Source: Candidatus Minthomonas equi (GTDB taxonomy: Bacteria; Bacteroidota; Bacteroidia; Bacteroidales; UBA932). Taken from it: 5,620 nucleotides of DNA. Below are positions 1-5,620 of this stretch, one piece after another (position 1 is the stretch's first letter; each line of letters begins with the position of its first letter). The notes under the pieces are model-generated. The model was not told the DNA's origin, did not search any database, and saw only the letters and a list, made by a program, of their open reading frames with translations. Where the stretch lies: the NCBI GenBank assembly GCA_018064575.1, contig JAGHUZ010000237.1, positions 1-5,620 of the forward strand, in the 5' to 3' direction. The translations under genes and the position numbers were made by a program.

Positions 1-1039
1 TCCTGATAGTGGCCAGTTCGAAATCCACCCTCTCCACCTGTTCGGGTGTAAGTTCATCCCCCCACCTCATATGCGCTCCCTGATACGTCAGGTAATGCAG
101 ATAATCATTCGAATCCGTAAAGCCTTCCGGCAATGGGAATACGGGAAGGATGGCATCGTGGTTAAGGTCGATGACCTCCACCTTGTCAGCTATTTCCAAG
201 GTATTCGCCAGCGCATCCGGCCTGTCGGCAAAAATGGCCGCCATCTCCTCAGTGCTTTTGAGGTATTCCTGCTGGGTATAGCGCAGACGTTTCGGGTCAT
301 CAAAATCAGCATTGGTGCTCAAACAGATGAGCCTGTCGTGAGCCGGACCGTCCTCTTTTCTTACGAAATGTGCATCGTTGGTGGCGATTATCTTCACCCC
401 GTGTCTGGGAGCCAAATCGAAAATCACCTTATTGACCACTTCCTGCTTTTCGAACCAGTCGACGGGCGCGCCGGGAACATCTGTCTCGTGACGCATTATC
501 TCAAGATAATAATCATCCCCGAAAAGACTCTTGTACCAATCGATGATTTCCTCCGCTTTTTCGATTTCGCCATCCAGAATGGCTTGAGGCACCTCACCCC
601 CGAGGCATGCAGAAGAACAGATGATTCCTTCGTGATACTGTTCCAGCAGTTCGTGGTCGATTCGCGGCTTATAGTGGAATCCCTCGATATATGCCAGAGA
701 TACCAGTTTGATGAGGTTATGATAACCGGTCATATTTTTGGCCAGCAGTATCAGGTGATATGAGCTCTGGTCCTCACGTCCTTTCTTCGTAAATCTGCTG
801 CCTTCCGCCACGTAAACTTCACATCCGACGATGGGTTTCACCTTTTCGCCGTCAGGACGATTTTCATTGAATTTCGCAGCCTTGTCCAGAAACTCCTTGG
901 CACCATACATATTTCCGTGGTCGGTAATAGCAAGTGCCGGCTGACGGTTTTCCGCAGCCTTTTTCAGCAAGTCATCTATCTTGGATGCCCCATCAAGAAT
1001 GGAATACTGCGTGTGAACGTGAAGATGAACGAAATTCAT
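1..1039 (-). CDS. dnaE: DNA polymerase III subunit alpha, N-terminal part (runs off the window)
   Basis: Catalytic subunit of the replicative DNA polymerase, which extends primed template in the cytoplasm. The first 346 codons are visible and stay open to the left edge, so the gene is partial at its 3' end; full DnaE proteins exceed 1000 residues. The visible part is the PHP domain plus the start of the polymerase region. Seen: HLHVHTQYS at residues 5-13, ITDHGNMYG at 38-46, VGCEVYV at 71-77, GYHNLIKLVS at 105-114, ACLGGEVPQAILDG at 144-157 and ATNDAHFV at 219-226. All nine residues expected to bind PHP metals appear present: H7, H9, D16, H41, E74, H107, C145, D222 and H224. The ATG at 1037-1039 is chosen because the family begins with M-x-F-V-H-L-x-V-H at this point. 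It lies 24 bp after the ispE stop, with no clear Shine-Dalgarno, so it is probably cotranscribed with nrdJ and ispE. Confidence 0.96.
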   Translation of the reverse strand, partial: MNFVHLHVHTQYSILDGASKIDDLLKKAAENRQPALAITDHGNMYGAKEFLDKAAKFNENRPDGEKVKPIVGCEVYVAEGSRFTKKGREDQSSYHLILLAKNMTGYHNLIKLVSLAYIEGFHYKPRIDHELLEQYHEGIICSSACLGGEVPQAILDGEIEKAEEIIDWYKSLFGDDYYLEIMRHETDVPGAPVDWFEKQEVVNKVIFDLAPRHGVKIIATNDAHFVRKEDGPAHDRLICLSTNADFDDPKRLRYTQQEYLKSTEEMAAIFADRPDALANTLEIADKVEVIDLNHDAILPVFPLPEGFTDSNDYLHYLTYQGAHMRWGDELTPEQVERVDFELATIR

Positions 1040-1063
1040 AGTGCACAAAGATTTCAAAAACTA

Positions 1064-1849
1064 TCACCAGCGGGGAAAAATTCCGAAGAGGGAGGAGCCG
1101 CTTCCGGACATAGATGCATAGAGTGCTCCGTCACGATAAAGATTTTCTTTTTCGGCGGCCAGTTCGGGATACTGCGCGAATACGGTTTTCTCGAAATCGT
1201 TCACTACGATTCCACGCCAATGTTCAACAGGTATCCGACACAATTGTTCATACAGACCGGCCCCGCCTTCCGAGGGCGTAATCCCACGGTAAGCCTCCGC
1301 GGTAGATACCTGTATGGAAGGAGTGACTATACGTATGCTGTACTTCGGTTTGTCTCCCACGAATGAAGACACCCATCCGGCAGAGAAATGTTTCAGAATA
1401 TTTCCCCGACCTTCTCCCATCATAGGCTCATTGTAAATGAAAAACGGACAGTCACTTCCAAGCTTCGCCGCATATACGGCAAGCTGGGCATTTTCAAGTC
1501 CCAGCGAAAAGAGCTTGTTAATCGCCTTCAGAGTAAATGCGCCATCAGCAGAACCACCTCCAAGTCCTGCTCCGTGAGGAATATTCTTAAACAAATCTAT
1601 CGCGACGGGGGGTATATCAAAATCTTCCTTCAAAAGTCGGTAAGCCTGAAGACATAAATCGTTGTCATCAGACGGATACCGGCGTCCATATCTCCTCATA
1701 ACCAGAAAATCGCTCTTGCTGACCTCCAGGATATCTTTAACCTGAGTGGGCCAGAAGAGCGTTTCGATGTCGTGAAAGCCATCCGGGCGACGACGAAGCA
1801 CCCGGAGGCCTATATTGATTTTTGCATTCGGATAAAGGACGACACTCAT
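1064..1849 (-). CDS. ispE: 4-(cytidine 5'-diphospho)-2-C-methyl-D-erythritol kinase
   Basis: Cytoplasmic GHMP-family kinase of the MEP (non-mevalonate) isoprenoid pathway. It phosphorylates the 2-hydroxyl of CDP-methylerythritol using ATP. The protein is 261 residues, a little shorter than the E. coli enzyme. Seen: YPNAKINIGL at residues 6-15 with the conserved K10; RRPDGFHDIETLF at 20-32; the glycine-rich ATP-binding motif PHGAGLGGGSADGA at 91-104; GSDCPFF at 131-137 with D133, the expected catalytic aspartate; and the C-terminal GHMP motif SMSGSGSSLFGIF near the end. The frame is open upstream to 2032, but that 61-residue extension only overlaps nrdJ. The ATG at 1847-1849 puts PNAKIN at the usual place. 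It begins 4 bp after the nrdJ stop (TGA-TAAG-ATG), which suggests translational coupling. Confidence 0.96.
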   Translation of the reverse strand: MSVVLYPNAKINIGLRVLRRRPDGFHDIETLFWPTQVKDILEVSKSDFLVMRRYGRRYPSDDNDLCLQAYRLLKEDFDIPPVAIDLFKNIPHGAGLGGGSADGAFTLKAINKLFSLGLENAQLAVYAAKLGSDCPFFIYNEPMMGEGRGNILKHFSAGWVSSFVGDKPKYSIRIVTPSIQVSTAEAYRGITPSEGGAGLYEQLCRIPVEHWRGIVVNDFEKTVFAQYPELAAEKENLYRDGALYASMSGSGSSLFGIFPRW

Positions 1850-1853
1850 CTTA

Positions 1854-3689
1854 TCAACCCCCGCACTTGGAGTATCCGCAGTCCTGACAGTGAAGACATC
1901 CTTCTTCGTATACAAGATTCGTGGAACCGCACTTTTCACACTTGGCTCCGGACTCATCCTTGGTGCCGTTGGGAATATACTGCTTAAGGGCACGTTCCAC
2001 ACCATTCTTCCAGGTATTGATACTCTCCTCATTGAGGTTGAGGCTCCGCACCAGGTTGACGATATCGACCACCGGCATTCCGTTACGGATAACCCCCGAA
2101 ATCAATTTTGCATAATTCCAATATTCCTGTGAGAACATATGAGAGATACCACCGAGGACATTCTCGAAACCGTATTTGTCCACATAATGGAAATCATAAC
2201 GCTTATTGCCTTCAGAATCCTTGAACTTTACGATTTTACCGGATGTAATGCCCTTGGGAAGATTTCTGGTGTCATCCATAAGACCGGTAAAGATTTCATA
2301 AGGTTTCCCGTTCCACTTGCCCACGAATGCTATCCACTCGTCCTTTCCGTTCTTGAAGCGGATAACGTCGGCATCAAGGGATTCGGGACGTTTCTTGGGT
2401 TTGGCATTTCCTGGCTTTCCGTCCTTAGCCGATACCAGAACTCCGGTGCGGGAACCGTCACGATATACCGTGATACCCTTGCATCCTGCTTCCCAGGCGG
2501 TCTTGTACACTTCAGCCACCATCTCTTCGCTGATATCCTTCGGAAGATTGACGGTCACGCTGATGGAATGGTCCACCCATTTCTGCATACGTCCCTGCAT
2601 CTTTACCTTGGCGACCCAGTCAATATCGTTCGATGTGGCTTTATTATATGGAGATTTCCTGACCAGTTTGGCGACTTCGGTCTCACTCATCTTCTTCACC
2701 GCCTCCACATCATAACCGTTCACCTGACACCATACCAGAAAATTATGATGAAATACATAATACTCCTCGAAACAGTCACCATTTTCATCCTTGAATGAAA
2801 CAGTGGCATTGATGTCGTTCGGATTAACCTTCCTCCTGCGCTTGTAGAACGGCAGGAATACAGGCTCGATGCCGGAAGTGGTCTGAGTCATCAGGGAAGT
2901 GGTTCCGGTAGGCGCGATGGTCAGCATTGACACATTGCGGCGGCCATATCTCACCATATCATCATACAGAGCCTCATCCTCCTTACGGATACGGCTTATC
3001 ATCGGATTGTTCTCCTCCTTCCTGGCATTATAGATGGGGAACGCACCACGCTCCTTAGCCACATTCACCGAAGAACGGTATGCCTCTACAGCAAGCATCT
3101 TCTGTGTATTGGCAGCGAATTCTATGGACTTGTCCGAACCGTAGGTATAACCCAGAGCCGCGAGCATATCACCTTCACCGGTAATTCCGAGTCCTGTACG
3201 ACGGGCTCCCATAGATTTCTCCTTTATTTTTTCCCAGAGTTCTATCTCCACCCTCTTGACATCCTCATCCTCGGGATCACTCTTGACCTTGGCCAGAATG
3301 GCTTCGATTTTTTCCATCTCGAGGTCGATGAGGTCATCCATCAGACGCATAGCCATCGCGACGTGCTTCTTGAAAAGTCCGGTATTGAAGCTTGCCTGTT
3401 CCGTGAAGGGATTATCCACATAACTGTAAAGATTGATGGCTATCAGACGGCAGCTGTCATAAGGACAGAGAGGTATTTCGCCGCAAGGGTTGGTGCTGAC
3501 GGTCCTGTATCCGAGATCAGCATAACAGTCAGCCACCGATTCACGGAGAATGGTATCCCAGAACAGAACACCCGGTTCAGCCGATTTCCACGCATTGTGA
3601 ATGATTTTCTTCCAGAGGGAGGAAGCATTGATTTCCTTGGAAATCTTCGGATGGTCAGAATTAATGGGATACTGCTGGACATACGGTCT
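1854..3689 (-). CDS. nrdJ: Adenosylcobalamin-dependent (class II) ribonucleotide reductase, C-terminal part after an apparent frameshift
   Basis: This is the larger, downstream part of the NrdJ catalytic chain, which reduces ribonucleotides to deoxyribonucleotides with a B12-derived radical. Coding similarity resumes at 3689 (AGA CCG TAT, reading RPYVQQYPINSDHP) without a start codon of its own. The first conventional start in this frame is a GTG at 3534-3536, well inside conserved sequence. Numbered on the repaired protein: NPCGEIPL at about 292-299 holds the N-x-C-x-E motif (N293, C295 as thiyl radical residue, E297); C306 would be one half of the redox pair; APTGTTSLM at about 485-493 is the phosphate-binding loop. 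The end carries six cysteines in CxxC-like spacing (C810, C813, C824, C827, C830, C835), as in the Cys-rich tail common in NrdJ. There are 611 codons before the TGA at 1854-1856. No further lesion is seen. Family assignment is secure; whether the chain is made is not. Confidence 0.93.
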   Translation of the reverse strand, partial: RPYVQQYPINSDHPKISKEINASSLWKKIIHNAWKSAEPGVLFWDTILRESVADCYADLGYRTVSTNPCGEIPLCPYDSCRLIAINLYSYVDNPFTEQASFNTGLFKKHVAMAMRLMDDLIDLEMEKIEAILAKVKSDPEDEDVKRVEIELWEKIKEKSMGARRTGLGITGEGDMLAALGYTYGSDKSIEFAANTQKMLAVEAYRSSVNVAKERGAFPIYNARKEENNPMISRIRKEDEALYDDMVRYGRRNVSMLTIAPTGTTSLMTQTTSGIEPVFLPFYKRRRKVNPNDINATVSFKDENGDCFEEYYVFHHNFLVWCQVNGYDVEAVKKMSETEVAKLVRKSPYNKATSNDIDWVAKVKMQGRMQKWVDHSISVTVNLPKDISEEMVAEVYKTAWEAGCKGITVYRDGSRTGVLVSAKDGKPGNAKPKKRPESLDADVIRFKNGKDEWIAFVGKWNGKPYEIFTGLMDDTRNLPKGITSGKIVKFKDSEGNKRYDFHYVDKYGFENVLGGISHMFSQEYWNYAKLISGVIRNGMPVVDIVNLVRSLNLNEESINTWKNGVERALKQYIPNGTKDESGAKCEKCGSTNLVYEEGCLHCQDCGYSKCGG

Positions 3690-4366
3690 CCCACTGAGGC
3701 AGCACGCAAAAACTCGTCCTCCACCTTTACCGATACATTGGCGCCGGTCACTTTGCCGAGTTCCATCTTCGCATCGATGAATGATTCCGAATCCGGATGC
3801 TTGATGGAGATGGAAAGCATCAAGGCCCCGCGACGGCCGTCCTGGGCCACCTCCCGTGTCGAGTTTGAATATCTCTCCATAAAAGGCACCACACCCGTGG
3901 AACTAAGGGCGCTGTTGAGAACGGGGGTTCCGGACGGTCTGATGTGAGAAAGATCGTGACCTACACCTCCACGACGCTTCATCAACTGCACCTGCTCTTC
4001 ATCTATTTTCATAATGCCGCCGTAAGAATCGGCAGGATTACGATGTCCTATTACGAAACAGTTCGAAAGGGAAGCCACCTGATAATTGTTCCCGATTCCG
4101 GACATCGGACCACCCTGGGGAATTACGTATTTGAAATCCTTAAGAAGTTCGAAGATTTCATCCGAGTTCATAGGATTCGGGTATTTCGCCTCTATTCTGG
4201 CGAACTCATCAGCGAGGCGGCGATGCATCTGCTCCGGGGACTTTTCATACAGGTTGCCGAAGGAATCCTTCATAGCATACTTGTTTATCCACACGGATGC
4301 GGCCAATTCGTCACCCTTGAAATACTCCTTGCTTGCAGCCAAGGCTTCATCGTAGGTATAAGTCAT
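3443..4366 (-). CDS. nrdJ: Adenosylcobalamin-dependent (class II) ribonucleotide reductase, N-terminal part before an apparent frameshift
   Basis: N-terminal part of NrdJ, the oxygen-independent class II reductase that supplies dNTPs. It opens with MTYTYDEALAASKEYFKGDE, and residues 1-226 match the expected family pattern. Seen: KYPNPMNSDEIF at 61-72, VIPQGGPMSGIGNNYQVASL at 81-100, then SNCFVIG at 101-107, whose C103 is the expected partner of C306 in the active-site disulfide. KRRGGVGHDLSHIRPSG at 130-146 and NSTREVAQDGRRGALML at 168-184 are also typical. After G226 (about 3690) the frame gives unrelated sequence until a chance TGA at 3443-3445, so about the last 80 of the 307 residues are out-of-frame translation. 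The true family sequence continues in the neighbouring frame from 3689. The ATG at 4364-4366 fits the family start. Its leader is A/T-rich with no Shine-Dalgarno, which is common in Bacteroidota. Confidence 0.93.
   Translation of the reverse strand: MTYTYDEALAASKEYFKGDELAASVWINKYAMKDSFGNLYEKSPEQMHRRLADEFARIEAKYPNPMNSDEIFELLKDFKYVIPQGGPMSGIGNNYQVASLSNCFVIGHRNPADSYGGIMKIDEEQVQLMKRRGGVGHDLSHIRPSGTPVLNSALSSTGVVPFMERYSNSTREVAQDGRRGALMLSISIKHPDSESFIDAKMELGKVTGANVSVKVEDEFLRAASVGDRMSSSIPLILTIRRFPRKSMLPPSGRKSFTMRGNRLNRVFCSGIPFSVNRWLTVMLISDTGPSAPTLAAKYLSVLMTAAV
3687..3694 (-). other. nrdJ: Apparent single-base deletion (frameshift) inside nrdJ
   Basis: On the coding strand the upstream frame reads TCA GTG GGA GAC CGT ATG, while the conserved protein continues as AGA CCG TAT GTC CAG CAG. 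Restoring one G to the three-G run at 3690-3692 gives GTG GGG AGA CCG (V-G-R-P) and joins the two halves into about 837 residues, the length expected for Bacteroidota NrdJ. The sequence shows a net one-base loss (or a two-base gain). No canonical slippery heptamer is present: a shift back by one would require a GTG-reading tRNA to re-pair with AGT. A true mutation or an assembly or sequencing error is therefore likelier than programmed frameshifting. Confidence 0.88.
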
Positions 4367-4538
4367 TAGTATATAGTTATTTATGAATTAATATCAATCT
4401 ATTGTCCCCGTGTTTGACAGGGGGAAATACTTTGCGAAGTTAGCGCTAATAGGACATACTGCCCCGACAGGACAAGAGAAGATTTCAACTACTTTTTAAC
4501 AAAAGCGGTCCTATTCTTCCCCAGAATGTTTTCAAGTT
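4367..4538. other. Intergenic region between sufD and nrdJ
   Basis: 172 bp with no supportable gene. Reading toward nrdJ it contains: a weak 5 bp hairpin (4513-4527) just after the sufD stop, with only a short T run about eight bases further on; an 8 bp inverted repeat AATAGGAC/GTCCTATT (4508-4515 and 4448-4455) with 52 bp between arms; a 21 bp dyad (4405-4425); and an A/T-rich stretch running into the nrdJ start. The best match to the Bacteroidota -7 element (TAnnTTTG) is TAACTTCG near 4436-4443, without a convincing -33 partner, so no promoter is called. Because nrdJ needs B12, I looked for the B12 box and other conserved parts of a cobalamin riboswitch and did not see them. Confidence 0.6.
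4405..4425. promoter_or_regulatory. 21 bp dyad upstream of nrdJ, possible operator or leader hairpin
   Basis: The plus strand reads TCCCC-G-TGT-TTG-ACA-G-GGGGA. The arms are complementary over five and then three bases, interrupted by one symmetric mismatch, around a three-base centre. It ends 38 bp before the nrdJ ATG. No T run follows on the minus strand, so it does not look like an intrinsic terminator. It could be a binding site for a dimeric regulator or a small hairpin in the leader RNA. The structure is seen; the role is a guess, and no known regulator motif was recognised. Confidence 0.3.
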
Positions 4539-5555
4539 TCAACAGCAGTTCTTGCTACAGTTACGGCAGTCAGAAAATTCCCCGCGAAGACGCTGCCCTA
4601 TGAGCTCCGCCATTCTTCGCCTCAGGGTCTCATTAGAAATTCCTGACAGCACTTCATCCGCGAAAGCCATCTGCTGGAGCAGCCTGGCCTCCTTGAGCGC
4701 TATTCCGCGGGAACGTAGATAAAAAAGCTGTTCTTCATCCAGCCTGCCGTTGGTGGCCCCGTGGGAACTTTTGACGTCATCGGCATAGATTTCCAGCTGG
4801 GGCTGCGACACAGCTCTGGCATCATTAGAAAGGAGAAGGTGATGATTCGCCTGATAAGCCTCTGTCTTCTGTGCATCAGGAACGACTTTTATCAAGCCAT
4901 CGAACAGCGCCGAACTCTTTTCATCCAGAATACCCTTGAAAAGCTGCCGGCTGGTACATTCCGGCACGAGATGGTTCAGACAGATTCTGTTCTCCACTTT
5001 CTGCATCCCATCCATCAGATAAAGTCCGTTCAGTTCACATTCGGCACGGGTGCCACTGAGCGACACATCCACCTTATTCGAAATGACACCTCCGTGCAGG
5101 GTGACAAAAGTCATCTTCAATTTCCCTCCTGCAGCTATCCGAATATCATAAGCGGTATCGTGATTCGCCGCGTTATGTTCATTCTGCATAATGGTAAAAT
5201 CGGCACAAGCTCCCTCCTCCAGAGAAATGGAAATCTTCTCGTGGGTCCTGAAAGCCCGGTGCGAGAAGGTGTGGGAGCAGAGCAATATTTTCCCCGAAGA
5301 GCCTTTTCCGAAATTGAAACTGTCCGCAAATTCTATCTCCTGCGCAGAATCATCAGTCCGTACCGCCACTACCTGCAACAGTTCCTCCATCGCTTCGCTT
5401 CCGGCAATGGAAATGTTCAGTTCCCTGCCAGTACCCTGTACGCCTCCGTCCACCAGAAAAAGCTGCCTCGTCCCATTCATCGGCACACGGCATCTGAATT
5501 CCTTCTGGAGTTCCGTGACCGGAGCGTATATCAGATTATTTAATGAGCCAGTCAT
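4539..5555 (-). CDS. sufD: Fe-S cluster assembly protein SufD, short form
   Basis: Scaffold component of the cytoplasmic SufBCD complex, in which SufC ATPase activity drives building of Fe-S clusters on SufB and SufD. The protein has 338 residues. Most of it is the beta-helix core, rich in short beta repeats (about 45-260). The family signature DDVKSSHGATNGRLDEEQ lies at 259-276, followed by FYLRSRGI at 278-285, a helical C-terminus and a Cys-rich end SDCRNCSKNCC. H265 aligns with the functional His of E. coli SufD (His360); the residue two before it, Cys in E. coli, is Ser263 here. SufD is usually above 400 residues; what is missing is the N-terminal helical region. The ATG at 5553-5555 overlaps sufC by 20 bp and has AAAGG two bases upstream. 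An in-frame TAG lies five codons before it, so no longer version can be encoded. Confidence 0.93.
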   Translation of the reverse strand: MTGSLNNLIYAPVTELQKEFRCRVPMNGTRQLFLVDGGVQGTGRELNISIAGSEAMEELLQVVAVRTDDSAQEIEFADSFNFGKGSSGKILLCSHTFSHRAFRTHEKISISLEEGACADFTIMQNEHNAANHDTAYDIRIAAGGKLKMTFVTLHGGVISNKVDVSLSGTRAECELNGLYLMDGMQKVENRICLNHLVPECTSRQLFKGILDEKSSALFDGLIKVVPDAQKTEAYQANHHLLLSNDARAVSQPQLEIYADDVKSSHGATNGRLDEEQLFYLRSRGIALKEARLLQQMAFADEVLSGISNETLRRRMAELIGQRLRGEFSDCRNCSKNCC

Positions 5556-5620
5556 AACCTTTCTTCTCTATCTCAAGAGCCAGTTCCCTGCCGGCTGTAT
5601 GAATTATTCTCCCCTTATAC
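5536..5620 (-). CDS. sufC: Fe-S cluster assembly ATPase SufC, C-terminal end (runs off the window)
   Basis: Only the last 27 codons and the TAA stop (5536-5538) are inside the window. They read YKGRIIHTAGRELALEIEKK followed by GYDWLIK. This is the typical end of SufC, the ABC-type ATPase of the Suf system: a Y-x-G-R-I-V-like strand, then a helix ending in GY-D/E-W. The ATPase motifs lie outside the window. The gene overlaps the sufD start by 20 bp, which implies coupled translation. The assignment rests on this C-terminal pattern together with the following sufD. Confidence 0.85.
   Translation of the reverse strand, partial: YKGRIIHTAGRELALEIEKKGYDWLIK

Noticed and set aside
71..763. A 230-codon open frame on the plus strand
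   Set aside because: It is antisense to the dnaE PHP domain, which is conserved and continuous here. The translation resembles no family I know.
1850..2032. A 61-residue N-terminal extension of IspE starting at 2032
   Set aside because: It overlaps the Cys-rich NrdJ tail in another frame, and the IspE family starts at about the ATG at 1847-1849.
2139..2798. A 219-codon open frame on the plus strand, with smaller ones around it
   Set aside because: They are antisense to the conserved C-terminal half of nrdJ and have no family features of their own.
3687..3694. Programmed -1 frameshifting in nrdJ
   Set aside because: There is no X-XXY-YYZ slippery heptamer, and I know of no class II reductase that uses recoding here.
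4368..4398. Sigma-70-like promoter TTGATA with TATATA or TATACT just before nrdJ
   Set aside because: The spacing is acceptable, but transcription would start at or inside the coding region. The area is simply A/T-rich, and Bacteroidota use a different promoter consensus.
4367..4400. NrdR boxes in the A/T-rich leader of nrdJ
   Set aside because: TAACTATATACTA faintly resembles one half of a box pair, but no second good copy at the usual spacing is present.
4501..4527. Intrinsic terminator after sufD
   Set aside because: The stem is only 5 bp of mostly A-T pairs, and the four-T run does not follow directly.
4367..4538. Cobalamin riboswitch before nrdJ
   Set aside because: No B12 box or related conserved blocks are visible, and the gap is short for a full cobalamin riboswitch.
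4761..5543. A 260-codon open frame on the plus strand
   Set aside because: It lies wholly antisense to sufD, whose protein has clear family motifs. The plus-strand translation shows no recognisable domain.

Overview
The window looks like a piece of a Bacteroidota chromosome, probably Bacteroidales. The proteins resemble that phylum's NrdJ, SufD and DnaE families, and the starts lack strong Shine-Dalgarno sequences and have A/T-rich leaders. The assignment rests on recalled protein family resemblance, not on a database search. Every convincing gene reads on the minus strand, so the biological order runs from high to low coordinates.

Right part (about 4539-5620): the end of an iron-sulfur cluster assembly operon. 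The last 27 codons of sufC are followed by sufD, whose start lies inside sufC (20 bp overlap). SufD is only 338 residues and lacks most of the N-terminal region usual for the family, and the overlap leaves no room for it.

Gap (4367-4538): 172 bp without a gene. It holds a 21 bp near-perfect dyad 38 bp before the next start, and a widely spaced 8 bp inverted repeat. No riboswitch, tRNA or strong terminator could be recognised.

Left part (1-4366): three closely packed genes in the order nrdJ - ispE - dnaE. nrdJ encodes the adenosylcobalamin-dependent (class II) ribonucleotide reductase and is split by one apparent single-base loss in a short G run. Both halves are otherwise intact and together give about 837 residues. 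ispE (MEP isoprenoid pathway kinase) starts 4 bp after the nrdJ stop. dnaE (replicative DNA polymerase III alpha) starts 24 bp after ispE and runs off the left edge, so only its first 346 codons, mainly the PHP domain, are visible. A dNTP-producing enzyme and the polymerase that uses dNTPs would thus share a transcript, with an isoprenoid gene between them.

The content is core metabolism and replication. I found no mobile element, CRISPR array, defence system or other clearly novel system. The points worth a second look are the nrdJ frameshift, the short SufD, the gene arrangement, and the complete set of PHP metal ligands in DnaE.
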